Positions 1 to 8,622 of a stretch of 64,000 nucleotides of DNA are shown here, in pieces (the first letter of the stretch is position 1; every line of letters begins with the position of its first letter). A model generated the notes under the pieces. That model was not told where the DNA came from, did not search any database, and saw nothing but the letters and a program-made list of their open reading frames with translations. The DNA is from a virus, in IMG/VR virus record IMGVR_UViG_3300026484_000002, positions 1 to 64,000 of that record; one strand, given 5' to 3'. The position numbers and the translations under genes were made by a program.

Positions 1-116
1 GTATTCATATTCTTTTTATCATATGTCATTGCTATAACTGAATATACACCGATAACACTGCCAACAAGTATTCCAACAATTAATCCAGTAACTATTAAAT
101 TATCACAATCTTTCAT
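1..116 (-). CDS. Small membrane protein, 3' end beyond window
   Basis: Partial gene; only the first 38 codons are inside the window and no stop is reached. The start ATG at 116 overlaps the stop of the upstream gene (TAATG), a typical translational coupling in this operon. After a short polar N-terminus (MKDCDN) comes one hydrophobic segment rich in I, V, G and L, then a lysine-rich stretch, so a single-pass inner-membrane peptide is likely. Function unknown. Confidence 0.6.
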   Translation of the reverse strand, partial: MKDCDNLIVTGLIVGILVGSVIGVYSVIAMTYDKKNMN

Positions 117-325
117 TACATAATCCTCTCTATGATTTTTTTAGGTGTTACTTCCCAACCATATAAAGATAATTTATTACTGAGTTTCTCTAAATACTCT
201 ATGCATTCTCCAAGATTTTCTTTTTGATCTAAATATTCAATTGCATAATCTAAATCTTTTCGTAATTCTTGTTCAATAATCATATCTCTAATCATGTCTT
301 CTTTTTTTTCATTATATGGATCCAT
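116..325 (-). CDS. Hypothetical charged protein, 69 aa
   Basis: Highly charged, probably helical small protein with no motif I recognise. Start ATG at 325 is preceded by AAGGAA at good spacing. Its stop overlaps the start of the next gene. It belongs to the long leftward array of small early genes. Confidence 0.75.
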   Translation of the reverse strand: MDPYNEKKEDMIRDMIIEQELRKDLDYAIEYLDQKENLGECIEYLEKLSNKLSLYGWEVTPKKIIERIM

Positions 326-343
326 ATTTATTCCTTTATAATT

Positions 344-565
344 TTATTTTATATCTTCTTTTTTTAGTATATAAATTATAAATATAAATATTAATGATAT
401 TGGAAATATTAAAGATATCATAGACCATTCAAGTAGCCACATTACATAATCATCTTCATCAAATTCAGTAAAACCATATACTTTAGTTTCATACTCTTTT
501 CTATAGTTTATAAAAGGTCTTATACCTATAAGGAATACAAGTATAGTTAAAATAAAGTACCACAT
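344..565 (-). CDS. Two-helix membrane protein, 73 aa
   Basis: Two hydrophobic segments, one right at the N-terminus (about residues 3-18) and one near the C-terminus (about 46-66), separated by an acidic loop (FDEDDY) and followed by KKEDIK. Predicted inner-membrane hairpin. The ribosome site is weak; the gene directly follows the stop of its upstream neighbour. Function unknown. Confidence 0.7.
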   Translation of the reverse strand: MWYFILTILVFLIGIRPFINYRKEYETKVYGFTEFDEDDYVMWLLEWSMISLIFPISLIFIFIIYILKKEDIK

Positions 566-567
566 AA

Positions 568-1164
568 CTATTCACTTCTAATGAGCAATAGCTCATTATA
601 CATTTCATCAATAAGTTGCTGTACTAATTCTTCTGTTTTAAGGTATTGCCAATTAGGATAACGCTTACATTTAGACCAAGCAATACTTTTTAATTCTTTG
701 ATTAAAAAGTCGAAAGACCAATTTTTTTCATTATCTTTAAACTTGATAAATCTACCTTTATTTAATTCCCATATACGCTTTTTAACTTTATATTTAGCAG
801 TACGAAGCATTGACTCTTTTTCTGCTTCTTCTCTTGTCTTAAATACATTTCCTTGTTCGATGATAGCTTTATCATTTTCACAATTCAATATTTCACTAGT
901 TAATGTATTTCCATCAATATCAATATAATAAGCTTTTTCTCCATTTTTTGGTTCCCAGAAAATTGGTATTTCCTTATATATTTTCCATTCTGTTTCATTC
1001 CATGATTCGTTCATTGGAGTATTTTCTGAAAAAATATTCATATAACGAAATGGGTTAGTATGTGTTTCATCATAATAACAATAAATTATATTCTCATAAT
1101 TTTTAGGTGTTAATTTTTTACCATTTAGTAGTCTTTCTATTAGTTCTTTTTTAGTTAATATCAT
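568..1164 (-). CDS. Hypothetical phage protein with repeated W/EEAE-type motifs, 198 aa
   Basis: Strong ribosome site (AAAGGAG) before the ATG. The middle carries the pattern YYID-DG (about 79-85) followed by GN-FKTREEAE (about 104-114). I know this pattern from many uncharacterised phage proteins of varied families, where it is thought to be a small repeated beta/alpha module. The C-terminal half is basic and helical. No enzyme motif seen; function unknown. Confidence 0.75.
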   Translation of the reverse strand: MILTKKELIERLLNGKKLTPKNYENIIYCYYDETHTNPFRYMNIFSENTPMNESWNETEWKIYKEIPIFWEPKNGEKAYYIDIDGNTLTSEILNCENDKAIIEQGNVFKTREEAEKESMLRTAKYKVKKRIWELNKGRFIKFKDNEKNWSFDFLIKELKSIAWSKCKRYPNWQYLKTEELVQQLIDEMYNELLLIRSE

Positions 1165-1198
1165 TTTATTCTCCTTTAATTACATAATATAAATTTAA

Positions 1199-1468
1199 TT
1201 ACATAATATAAAAATGTAAAAGTTTGTATAATTGAAGTTCATGAATATGGTCATCAATTTCTCTTTTCATATCTTCATATTCTTCATTACTATCCCAAAC
1301 ACCTTGCAAATGACTTTTTACCCATTCAGTATATATAAATAAAGTATCCTTCCACTCTCTTTGCTTGTTGTCATGTGTGTTAAAACACAAATAAGTAATC
1401 CAAGTAGGGGTTTGCCACAGTTCTACTTTTTTACCTTTCTTATCCTCTGCATATAGATTCATACTCAT
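1199..1468 (-). CDS. Hypothetical protein with LWQTPT motif, 89 aa
   Basis: The start is placed at 1468 (MSMNLYAE) rather than a further upstream ATG because AAGGAG lies at the right distance. The stretch VELWQTPTWITY near residue 15 resembles a motif seen in small conserved phage proteins of unknown function. The C-terminus is acidic and histidine-rich. Confidence 0.75.
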   Translation of the reverse strand: MSMNLYAEDKKGKKVELWQTPTWITYLCFNTHDNKQREWKDTLFIYTEWVKSHLQGVWDSNEEYEDMKREIDDHIHELQLYKLLHFYIM

Positions 1469-1469
1469 T

Positions 1470-1982
1470 TTATTCTCCTTGATATAAATCTTCAGGTTTA
1501 ACTGGTTTTGCATATTTCCAACAATCGTTTAAACAATTAAAAGGTAATCTATCGTTTTTATGATAGCTTAAAAAGATATCTATTTCCCATTCATTGTCTT
1601 TATGACTTTTAACCCATACAGGTTTATTCTTCATATTTGGATTGTTATACCATTCAAGTGGTTTAATTCTGTATTTTTCATTCAAATTCCAATCAGGTTT
1701 ACAATTCACCCATACAGCTTTTACTTTAGACTCACTATTACTGTCTAAACCTGCTTCTTGATATTGTAATAATTGAAATTGGGTATCCGGTTTTTCAATT
1801 TGTAATTTTCTAAATTCTGCATGTGCATTATCTACTACATAATATGTATTTGAAGTCCAATTAGGAATATATGTAAATTCCCATATATCTTCTTTAAAAT
1901 GGCTTATGCTTCTTATATATACTTTTGGTCTTCCTGCCGAAATCCATCTTTTAAATTCGTTTATTAACTCTTCATTAGTCAT
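1470..1982 (-). CDS. Hypothetical tryptophan-rich protein, 170 aa
   Basis: Contains several repeated short motifs in which tryptophan follows a proline or lysine context (for example around 38, 110, 118, 131), a composition seen in uncharacterised phage early proteins. Ends one base upstream of the next gene. Ribosome site AAGAGAAA. No function assigned. Confidence 0.75.
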   Translation of the reverse strand: MTNEELINEFKRWISAGRPKVYIRSISHFKEDIWEFTYIPNWTSNTYYVVDNAHAEFRKLQIEKPDTQFQLLQYQEAGLDSNSESKVKAVWVNCKPDWNLNEKYRIKPLEWYNNPNMKNKPVWVKSHKDNEWEIDIFLSYHKNDRLPFNCLNDCWKYAKPVKPEDLYQGE

Positions 1983-2042
1983 TTTATTTCTCTTTTAGTA
2001 TTTTTATAATTTCTGTTATTTTTTTTGTTGTTATCATTTGTT

Positions 2043-2420
2043 TTATATAATTCTATTTTGTTTCAGTATATCTTTTTTATCGAAATTACTATATACTTTG
2101 ATAACATTTTTTGTTTTATTATATATCATAGCTTTTGGTATCCAGCAATCATCTGGTATTCCTTTTAATAATATAGCTTTTTCTATTTCGTGTATAATCT
2201 TAAAATTTGCAATGATTATATAAGTTGGTTTATATGAACATGAAGTGTTATAACTATCATTATAGTCATAATAACTTTCATTGTCATCATTATTTGGTTC
2301 TCTTCCACCATAATTTTCAGCTCTACAATATGGATTGCTTGAACTTTCTACTTCATATCTAGCCCAATCACATTCATCATCAAATTCGTAGCCATCTGAA
2401 CTTATATATTTTGCATACAT
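2043..2420 (-). CDS. Hypothetical protein with acidic, tyrosine/asparagine-rich half, 125 aa
   Basis: Strong AAGGAG site. The N-terminal half is very rich in D, E, N, Y and S with three cysteines; the C-terminal half is hydrophobic/basic and looks like a small alpha/beta fold. No recognised family. Confidence 0.65.
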   Translation of the reverse strand: MYAKYISSDGYEFDDECDWARYEVESSSNPYCRAENYGGREPNNDDNESYYDYNDSYNTSCSYKPTYIIIANFKIIHEIEKAILLKGIPDDCWIPKAMIYNKTKNVIKVYSNFDKKDILKQNRII

Positions 2421-2423
2421 TTT

Positions 2424-2618
2424 TTATCTCCTTTTTATTTTTTTTTGTTTTTCTTTTAAAAGTTTTAAACCTTCTATAATATCATCTACATCTTTTTCAT
2501 GTAAATCTATTGAATTATGATCTATTTCATCGTCATAATAAATATCGTTCTTTCTTGCATATCTAAGTGTAATTTTTAAATGTTCTTTATTTATTTTATC
2601 TATATCATAAGTAATCAT
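2424..2618 (-). CDS. Hypothetical protein, 64 aa
   Basis: Short hydrophilic protein ending in a lysine-rich tail (KEKQKKIKRR), so possibly nucleic-acid binding, but no fold is recognisable. Closely packed between its neighbours. Confidence 0.65.
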   Translation of the reverse strand: MITYDIDKINKEHLKITLRYARKNDIYYDDEIDHNSIDLHEKDVDDIIEGLKLLKEKQKKIKRR

Positions 2619-2619
2619 T

Positions 2620-3063
2620 TTATTTCTCTAATGTTTTATAGGCTTCTAATATCCACTCATTATATCTATAAAATGGAAGTGCTTTATAATTATCAAAAAT
2701 CCATTTTATTTTTTTACCTTCATAATCATAATTATAAATGGTTTTATTTTTAACATCATAAAATCCGATATATTTTTCATGAGCATTTTTATTATTCCAG
2801 CATTTAATAGGTTGTCCATCCCATAAGTCTTTTTTAAAATCATAAGCTATATTTTCCCATTTATCATCAGTATGTTTTATACGAGTATAAGAAATGTAAC
2901 CTACTTTATTATGTTTGTTATTTCCTTTCCATACTGTAATGCCTCCTGTTATAAAAATAAATTTTACAATTTCACCAGAATCTTTCCATTTTTTAAATAA
3001 TGGATATATAAATTTAGATTCTTCTAGCTGTTCTTTTGTTAACTTTACTGTATATTTTTTCAT
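2620..3063 (-). CDS. Hypothetical basic protein, 147 aa
   Basis: AAGGAG ribosome site. Basic, aromatic-rich small protein (multiple Y and W) without recognisable motifs. It sits in the leftward small-gene operon with one base to the next gene. Confidence 0.7.
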   Translation of the reverse strand: MKKYTVKLTKEQLEESKFIYPLFKKWKDSGEIVKFIFITGGITVWKGNNKHNKVGYISYTRIKHTDDKWENIAYDFKKDLWDGQPIKCWNNKNAHEKYIGFYDVKNKTIYNYDYEGKKIKWIFDNYKALPFYRYNEWILEAYKTLEK

Positions 3064-3064
3064 T

Positions 3065-3355
3065 TTATTTCTCCTTTTCTAATTCTTGCTTTAATTGCAA
3101 CATAAATTTATGATTGTTGGATCTAGCTTTGCTTGTTATTCCTCTTTTGTCTGCTTTGCTAAAAAAGTCTATACATTCATTTAAATCAAAAGTATTAACT
3201 TGTGTTCTAGCTTCTTTAATAGATCCATGTCTATTACTACTTTTTACATACATTGTTTTTATTTTTATATCTAGATTATTTCTAAATGTATTCATTAAAC
3301 TATCTGTATGTTTTTTAGTAGTATATTTATTTAAAATATATCTATCTATTCTCAT
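3065..3355 (-). CDS. Hypothetical basic protein, 96 aa
   Basis: The second in-frame ATG (3355, MRIDRY) is chosen: the AAGGA site touches the first ATG at 3361 but is correctly spaced to the second. Rich in K and R with a short tyrosine/arginine N-terminus; a DNA- or RNA-binding role is possible but not shown. It is preceded by a hairpin leader and a TATAAT box on the - strand near 3434-3429. Confidence 0.65.
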   Translation of the reverse strand: MRIDRYILNKYTTKKHTDSLMNTFRNNLDIKIKTMYVKSSNRHGSIKEARTQVNTFDLNECIDFFSKADKRGITSKARSNNHKFMLQLKQELEKEK

Positions 3356-3381
3356 ATGCATTCCTTATATTAAAGTTTAAT

Positions 3382-3406
3382 AGAACTCTCAAAAAAAGAG
3401 AGTTCT
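3382..3406. other. Perfect 9-bp hairpin in leader of the 3065-3355 gene
   Basis: AGAACTCTC and GAGAGTTCT flank an A7 loop (T7 on the - strand). It lacks a U-tract after the stem, so it is more likely a leader structure or attenuator than a simple terminator. A TATAAT box lies upstream on the - strand. Confidence 0.6.
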
Positions 3407-3590
3407 ATAAAATTTAATTTTTAATAACATTATACGGTTTACGTGTCTAAGCACTACGTTTAGTTATATAGTCTTTCCTATTAGTCTGCTCAGTTTACAT
3501 GCTTAGAGCTTCATACTAGTCTGTTCCTAGCGTCAAATTATGCGCCAATAATGGCAAAGTAGGGCTTACGTGTCTTGCACTGCCTGAATA
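3407..3590. other. Non-coding stretch with short repeats
   Basis: No plausible coding frame. The string TTACGTGTCT occurs twice in direct orientation (near 3439 and 3566), and variants of CTAAGCAC / TGCTTAGAG recur in both orientations. On the - strand a TATAAT (3434-3429) could promote the downstream genes. Could encode a small structured RNA; no tRNA fold was found. Confidence 0.4.
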
Positions 3591-4124
3591 TTAGCAATAG
3601 TTATCTATATGAACTATTTTAGGTTCAACAATTGACTTTGTTAATGCTTTTTCAAATTTATCTGCTTGTTTTTTATAATGATTAACAGATTTTCTTAATG
3701 CAATAATTTCAGCTCTTAATATTGCTAAATCTTGTAAAGATATTTGAATGTCTTTTACATTGTCATAATCAGCTAAATTAATAGCTTGTAATAATATTTC
3801 TAGATCTTTCATTTTAATTTTCCTTTCTATGCTGTATAATGATTTATTTTTTTCCAATATACGCAATGATTCATTTCCGTCATGTTCATCAATAATAAAT
3901 TTTGTATTTGGATCTAACCAAACTAATTCTACATCTCTTGCTCCACCAAAATATTCATTATTTTCTTCTGCTAATTTTTTAGCAGCCTCTATATCTCCTT
4001 TGAAGAATAACTCGTTATATTGTTTATCCATAGAATTGATATCATTCCAAGTTGACCAACCTGCACCATATCCTTTACTAACAGCTACTGCCACTTGACC
4101 TTTATCGTTATATAATTTTTCCAT
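3591..4124 (-). CDS. Hypothetical protein with GYGAGWSTW motif, possible two-gene fusion, 177 aa
   Basis: The N-terminal part (about 1-100) contains GYGAGWSTWN near residue 18 and GGARDVELVW near 60, a pattern I associate with conserved uncharacterised phage proteins. The C-terminal part (from MKDLEILL, about residue 105) is a helical, coiled-coil-like segment. An excellent ribosome site (GAAAGG) lies in the coding sequence just before that internal ATG at 3811, so a shorter 73-aa product may also be made. AAGGAT precedes the main start. Confidence 0.75.
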   Translation of the reverse strand: MEKLYNDKGQVAVAVSKGYGAGWSTWNDINSMDKQYNELFFKGDIEAAKKLAEENNEYFGGARDVELVWLDPNTKFIIDEHDGNESLRILEKNKSLYSIERKIKMKDLEILLQAINLADYDNVKDIQISLQDLAILRAEIIALRKSVNHYKKQADKFEKALTKSIVEPKIVHIDNYC

Positions 4125-4135
4125 TATTTATCCTT

Positions 4136-4228
4136 TTATTTGATATATGCAATTATTGCTGTATTTGTTAAAAATCCTATTATAAAAAATATAATTGATA
4201 TTTCTATTAAATCATATTTTGTATACAT
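4136..4228 (-). CDS. One-helix membrane microprotein, 30 aa
   Basis: Short gene whose ATG overlaps the stop of the upstream gene (TAATG), with GGAAGA just upstream. It encodes a polar N-terminus followed by one long I/F/G/T-rich hydrophobic helix ending in YIK. Likely inner-membrane peptide; function unknown. Confidence 0.55.
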   Translation of the reverse strand: MYTKYDLIEISIIFFIIGFLTNTAIIAYIK

Positions 4229-4461
4229 TATTCTTCCTTTTTATTCATAAAGTATAATATTGTAGCTTTTGCTATAATATTTTCTACATATACACTTTCT
4301 TTGTAATATATAGATACAAGATGAGTAGTACATACTCCTAATGCTTTGCAATTACTATAGACTTCTGCAGGAATTGCTGTATCTATATCTATTATTTCTG
4401 CATCTTTTTCTAAGCAATACTTTATAAAATCACCTTTATTTTCTAATTTTTCAAATTGCAT
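4228..4461 (-). CDS. Hypothetical protein, 77 aa
   Basis: AAGGAT ribosome site. Small mixed alpha/beta protein with three cysteines and an IDIDTAIPAE stretch, reminiscent of the compact early proteins of T4- and N4-like phages, but not assignable. Confidence 0.65.
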   Translation of the reverse strand: MQFEKLENKGDFIKYCLEKDAEIIDIDTAIPAEVYSNCKALGVCTTHLVSIYYKESVYVENIIAKATILYFMNKKEE

Positions 4462-4472
4462 TTTTTATCCTT

Positions 4473-4736
4473 TTATTTAACAATCAATACAGATATTCCA
4501 TTTGTTTTATATTTATGTTTTAAATCTAATATATTATTGGATCTACATATTTCTGTATTGCATTTTATTATTTTTATTCCATGAGATTTGAAATCTTTTA
4601 TGTATTTAAAATCTTTACTTACAATTGCAATATCTCCTTTTTCAAGAATTAATCCTTGTAAATTGTAATTATAGATATTAAATACAGCTGCTTTTCCATA
4701 TAGAAAAAAAAATAAAAGTAAAATTAAAATTTTCAT
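4473..4736 (-). CDS. Exported or membrane-anchored small protein, 87 aa
   Basis: Begins with a clear hydrophobic signal-like segment (MKILILLLFFFLYG) after which alanine residues could support cleavage. The rest is a small alpha/beta domain with two cysteines (NTEICRS). AAAGGA precedes the start. Probably periplasmic; a superinfection or host-takeover role is only a guess. Confidence 0.65.
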   Translation of the reverse strand: MKILILLLFFFLYGKAAVFNIYNYNLQGLILEKGDIAIVSKDFKYIKDFKSHGIKIIKCNTEICRSNNILDLKHKYKTNGISVLIVK

Positions 4737-4831
4737 TGTTTTCCTTTAATAATTAATAAATAGGTTCGAGACTCATCATCCATTTATTACGTCTATAAAC
4801 AGCTCTCCTATTTTAATTGTTAGATCCAATG

Positions 4832-4960
4832 TTATTTCTTTTCAAACAATTCAGCAATAGATCCAATAATTAAAATTATTGTTACTAGTATTATTTGTAT
4901 TAATACTGGTGCAATATATATCCCTAATGCTATTAAAATTCCTATTCCTACATATTCCAT
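4832..4960 (-). CDS. Membrane microprotein, 42 aa
   Basis: AAGGAT at good spacing to ATG at 4960. The product is almost entirely one or two hydrophobic helices (I, L, V, G rich) with a charged tail ending ELFEKK. Likely inner-membrane peptide, one of several in this early region. Confidence 0.6.
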   Translation of the reverse strand: MEYVGIGILIALGIYIAPVLIQIILVTIILIIGSIAELFEKK

Positions 4961-5120
4961 TTCTTATCCTTTTATTTATATACAAAAGTTAACTTTTTAT
5001 TATTTTATTTTAAAAAGTTTACTTTTCTATTTTTTTTATTTTATCTAAAAAAAACTGTTATTTGTCTTGAAGTGAACATATAGTAAAATGATATTTTTCA
5101 AAACAATCTGATTTGAGGTT

Positions 5121-5294
5121 TTAACTTTTTTTATTAATTATTTTTATATTATTTATTTTATATAAAAAATAAATAATGCTTCCTATTGCTATTGGTAAAA
5201 TAATAACTCCTGCAGCAATAGAAAAAACTAATATTAAACTAATACTTACTAAACCTAAAATCCAAAATAATATCATCATTGTTGAACTTTTCAT
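5121..5294 (-). CDS. Two-helix membrane microprotein, 57 aa
   Basis: AAAAGGAT precedes ATG at 5294. Two hydrophobic segments (starting MMILFWIL and later VIILPIAIG) followed by a lysine/asparagine tail. Predicted small inner-membrane protein. Starts 12 bases after the stop of the upstream membrane gene. Confidence 0.6.
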   Translation of the reverse strand: MKSSTMMILFWILGLVSISLILVFSIAAGVIILPIAIGSIIYFLYKINNIKIINKKS

Positions 5295-5306
5295 AATATG
5301 ATCCTT

Positions 5307-5636
5307 TTATTTTTTTAATATTTTGTTTAATCTTTCTTGACTTTCTTTTAACATATCAATAGATATATTTTCAGTTGACATATCTTCAGTTGATATATTT
5401 TCTGTTTCTTCTTTTAATAAATCAAATTTAGGTTCATTAAATAAAAAATAGAAAGATATTACAAAAGATGCTACTGTAGCAACCATCATACCTCCTAAGG
5501 AACCTCCAAATACTAAAGTTAATAGTATGAGCAGTCCTCCATCAAAAAAAGCATCTTGATAGCGTTCTAATTCTATTTTTTTAAATATAATTAGTATATT
5601 AAAAGCAGTTGAAATTCCCATTATGATAAATAACAT
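5307..5636 (-). CDS. Membrane protein, 109 aa
   Basis: Strong AAGGAG site. Three hydrophobic segments in the first 65 residues, with a glycine-rich turn (FGGSLGGMM), then an acidic/threonine-rich cytoplasmic tail carrying the repeats ISTEDMSTENIS. Inner-membrane protein of unknown role. Confidence 0.7.
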   Translation of the reverse strand: MLFIIMGISTAFNILIIFKKIELERYQDAFFDGGLLILLTLVFGGSLGGMMVATVASFVISFYFLFNEPKFDLLKEETENISTEDMSTENISIDMLKESQERLNKILKK

Positions 5637-5720
5637 TTTAAACTCCTTATTTTAATGTTTCTTTTCTTTGTATCTTTGTTTCTTCCAAAAAAAATAAAAG
5701 AAAAAAAATAACACAACACA

Positions 5721-5990
5721 TCATTTGATGCGCTGTATCTTTTTTATTTTTAATGTTATAGATTGCTCTACTCCTCTTCGTAGATATTCTATAGTATCTG
5801 CTATTATTTCTACTTTTATTGGTTTCTTATGTCCTTTAGGCATTATCTTTTCTATTTTTGATGAAAGAGAGATCCAACAATGATCTCTAAATTCTTTACC
5901 ATCTGTTTCTCTAACTCTAGTTAATAACACTTTTGGAGAAGAAGTATATACTTCTCTCCTATTTCCTGTAAGTAAAGCTATATATTTCAT
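5721..5990 (-). CDS. Hypothetical protein with DHCWI motif, 89 aa
   Basis: Small basic beta-rich protein; the segment KEFRDHCWISL (about 32-42) matches a pattern in conserved small phage proteins that I believe adopt an OB-like fold. It follows the RNA polymerase gene with a 9-base gap and has AAGGAG, so it is probably co-expressed with it. A nucleic-acid-binding role is plausible, not shown. Confidence 0.65.
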   Translation of the reverse strand: MKYIALLTGNRREVYTSSPKVLLTRVRETDGKEFRDHCWISLSSKIEKIMPKGHKKPIKVEIIADTIEYLRRGVEQSITLKIKKIQRIK

Positions 5991-5999
5991 TTATTCTCC

Positions 6000-7838
6000 T
6001 TATTTTAATACCATTGGAGAACATTTAAATTCTCCTGCAGGTTCTACTAATTTCATAATTTCTTTCCACTCTGCTAATGTTGAAGCAGATATATTTAAAC
6101 TACGAAAATAATTTTCTAATATACTATTTCTATCTTTATATAGTTTGTCTATTTGAGATGCATAAACTTCTCTAGCTAATTCTGCATATTCACAATCAAC
6201 TATGATAGCATCATGTATATCTATACACCATTTAGCTATATTATAGACTATATTACAGGTATAATCCATAACTCTACTATCAAGATGATGGATTAATCCT
6301 GTGCTTGTCCAAGTTCTAAATTGTTGTAAATTGGGTACTTTTATAGTATCTGTATGATGAATTCTTTTAATAGATTTACTATAACTATCATATAAATCAT
6401 ATTTAATAGTTTTTTCACCTCTATTGTAGAATTTATTACATTTAACTATAAATTTCTCATTCCATATATTTAATTCCATTTCTGGTTGCATATTGGAATG
6501 AGTAGCCATAAATTGCTTCATGAGATTAGCAGGTGCTAAATTTCCTGTAGTTATGTCTTTTTCCATAGCTATAGCTTCTTCTCTAGTACCTTTTATGTCC
6601 ATAGCAGACCACATATCTAAGATAGGTTGTTTGGATCCATATAATATTCTCATAACTGACTTAGCTTGATTTCTATTAGTTATCATATCATGAGCCCAAG
6701 CATCATTTAATTTATCTTCTTCAACTATAACATTACATTCAACTAGATAAGGTTTATGTCCTAATAATAGTCCATAGTAGCTTTTGATACTAGCACTAGC
6801 ATCTAGCTCTATAGGTACTGTCCATTTGTAATTATCTGTATTAAAGTAATTATCTATATCTATATATAGTCTTTCTAACCATATGGAATCAGGTAATTCT
6901 TTAAGTTCATCTTCGTTAGATAAATCTAAATCAGGATACCATTTAGTTTTATAACATTGTTTTCCATATGCTATTTTGCCTCCTATGGTTCCAGATTTAT
7001 AACCTGCTAATTCAGCTATAAATAGATATTTAGCTTTTAAGCCTTTTTTTGTAGCTATATTACGATTAGCTTCAGGTATAACTAATAAACTTCTCATAAT
7101 TTTATAGCCAACTGGATTGCCTATTTTATTAAGATATCCAGCTATATTTCTACCTCTTGGATCTGAAGTGCGATTACCACTGTTATAGATACTACTATCT
7201 AACATGTATGAATCTATGACTTCTTTACCTATATTTCCATAATTAGCTAAATCATCTCTAAGTATTGGATATTTAATTAAAGTCTTCTCTATACCATAAT
7301 TAACTAATTTAATTACTTCTGAATAATATAGTTTCATTGTAGGTATATCAAAACTAAATTCTGTTTTGCCTGTTTTAGCAAAACCTGGTCTATATAATCC
7401 TGTATCAGATACAACACCTTTAGTACTAGTTAAATTAGCACACTTTTCATCTACTTCTATATTAGTAAGTAGATATTTATTCCATTTAAATTGTTTACGA
7501 ATAGAGGCTAATTCTTCTTTAGTAATCCATTCTAATAACTTATCTTTATTTAGTTTTGCTTCTGACCAATTTTGATTAGGCTTAGTACTAATAATAATAT
7601 AGCCTGCTTCTGATAATATTTGAAGAGTTATATTCATCAGTTTAGGTGATTTAATTTTCTGTGCCCAATAAGGTAAACTAATACTACCTTTAGCACCTTT
7701 AATTAAATATGTTCTCCACATAGCTTCAAACATATGTTGCAATTCTTTATATGCTCTCGGATCTTTAGATTGCATATTTTTAATTCGTGGCATACTGTAT
7801 TTTCCATTAAACAGTTCTGTTCTTCTATCTATTGCCAT
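6000..7838 (-). CDS. T7-type single-subunit DNA-directed RNA polymerase (middle-gene polymerase)
   Basis: Transcribes phage genes from phage promoters. From the chosen start (MAIDRRTELF, ATG 7838, AAGGAA upstream; a weaker in-frame ATG lies at 7877) the 612-aa chain shows all hallmarks of the family. These are the DxxGR motif DPRGR (about 226-230), motif A with catalytic Asp in ELDASAS (about 346), motif B KSVMRILYGSK (Lys about 393, Tyr about 400) and motif C IHDA (His-Asp about 542-543). It is shorter than T7 polymerase (883 aa) and close to the summed size of the two N4 RNAPII subunits (about 670 aa), which suggests an unsplit version of that enzyme. It sits at the promoter-proximal side of the leftward early/middle operon. 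Confidence 0.93.
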   Translation of the reverse strand: MAIDRRTELFNGKYSMPRIKNMQSKDPRAYKELQHMFEAMWRTYLIKGAKGSISLPYWAQKIKSPKLMNITLQILSEAGYIIISTKPNQNWSEAKLNKDKLLEWITKEELASIRKQFKWNKYLLTNIEVDEKCANLTSTKGVVSDTGLYRPGFAKTGKTEFSFDIPTMKLYYSEVIKLVNYGIEKTLIKYPILRDDLANYGNIGKEVIDSYMLDSSIYNSGNRTSDPRGRNIAGYLNKIGNPVGYKIMRSLLVIPEANRNIATKKGLKAKYLFIAELAGYKSGTIGGKIAYGKQCYKTKWYPDLDLSNEDELKELPDSIWLERLYIDIDNYFNTDNYKWTVPIELDASASIKSYYGLLLGHKPYLVECNVIVEEDKLNDAWAHDMITNRNQAKSVMRILYGSKQPILDMWSAMDIKGTREEAIAMEKDITTGNLAPANLMKQFMATHSNMQPEMELNIWNEKFIVKCNKFYNRGEKTIKYDLYDSYSKSIKRIHHTDTIKVPNLQQFRTWTSTGLIHHLDSRVMDYTCNIVYNIAKWCIDIHDAIIVDCEYAELAREVYASQIDKLYKDRNSILENYFRSLNISASTLAEWKEIMKLVEPAGEFKCSPMVLK

Positions 7839-7893
7839 TTTATATTCCTTATTTAAATTTGAATAGTTTATACTCATATTCAGGAGTATTTAT

Positions 7894-8622
7894 CTAATCT
7901 TCTAAAGTAAATTCATTAGAAGTAGATAGTTGTTGAGATTTTTCAATCTCTTCTAATTGCTTTTTAGCTCTACGAGTAGCTGTTTGTTCCCATTTATTAA
8001 CTAATTCTACTAGTTTTTCTTTACTAGGTAAAATTTCATATAGTTCTAATTTAACTGTAATAGATTGTAGTAACATATATAGCTCATCTATATTACTAGC
8101 CTCCCACTCTTTTACTGCTTTAAGACTTGCTAATGGCTCATCGTTGTCTATTGAATCATGTATTTCTTGTTTATGCATAGTTCTAAAACCTTCTACATAA
8201 ATACCATCTTTATTTACATAATCAACTGTACCTAGTATTTGATTGGTAATTTGTAATTCTGTAAATGGTACACCTACAATAGCTTCATATTGCATAGCCA
8301 TCTCATCTGTAAATGCTGATGCTGAACCAGTAATAATACCTATTAATTTATCTAGCCCCATTCCAAATTGAGTTACTGGAAATACTCTAACACTATATTT
8401 AGATCCATCTTTAGCTATAAATGGAGTAATGTTAATATTTAATTGATGAATGATAATATCTAATTTAGATATCTCATTACTAAGATTAGCTATTCTAGCT
8501 TGTGTCTCCATGAATGCATCATTATCTAATAGATCCATAGATGCTTCTGCCATTTTTGCTTTACGCTCTGCTACTTTCTCTGCCACTCTTGCTTCAAATG
8601 CTGTTACTGTTGCTTTATTCAT
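7894..8622 (-). CDS. Hypothetical protein upstream of RNA polymerase, 242 aa
   Basis: Very strong ribosome site (AGGAGG). Alanine/glutamate-rich helical N-terminus (about 1-60, coiled coil likely), a middle beta-rich domain (about 65-150) and a basic helical C-terminal tail (ARRAKKQLEEIEK). Its placement directly before the polymerase suggests an early DNA-metabolism or transcription accessory protein, but no family is recognised. Confidence 0.75.
   Translation of the reverse strand: MNKATVTAFEARVAEKVAERKAKMAEASMDLLDNDAFMETQARIANLSNEISKLDIIIHQLNINITPFIAKDGSKYSVRVFPVTQFGMGLDKLIGIITGSASAFTDEMAMQYEAIVGVPFTELQITNQILGTVDYVNKDGIYVEGFRTMHKQEIHDSIDNDEPLASLKAVKEWEASNIDELYMLLQSITVKLELYEILPSKEKLVELVNKWEQTATRRAKKQLEEIEKSQQLSTSNEFTLED

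Noticed and set aside
4741-4830. GGTTCGAGACTC, resembling a tRNA T-loop
   Set aside because: No pairing acceptor, D or anticodon stems could be built on either strand.
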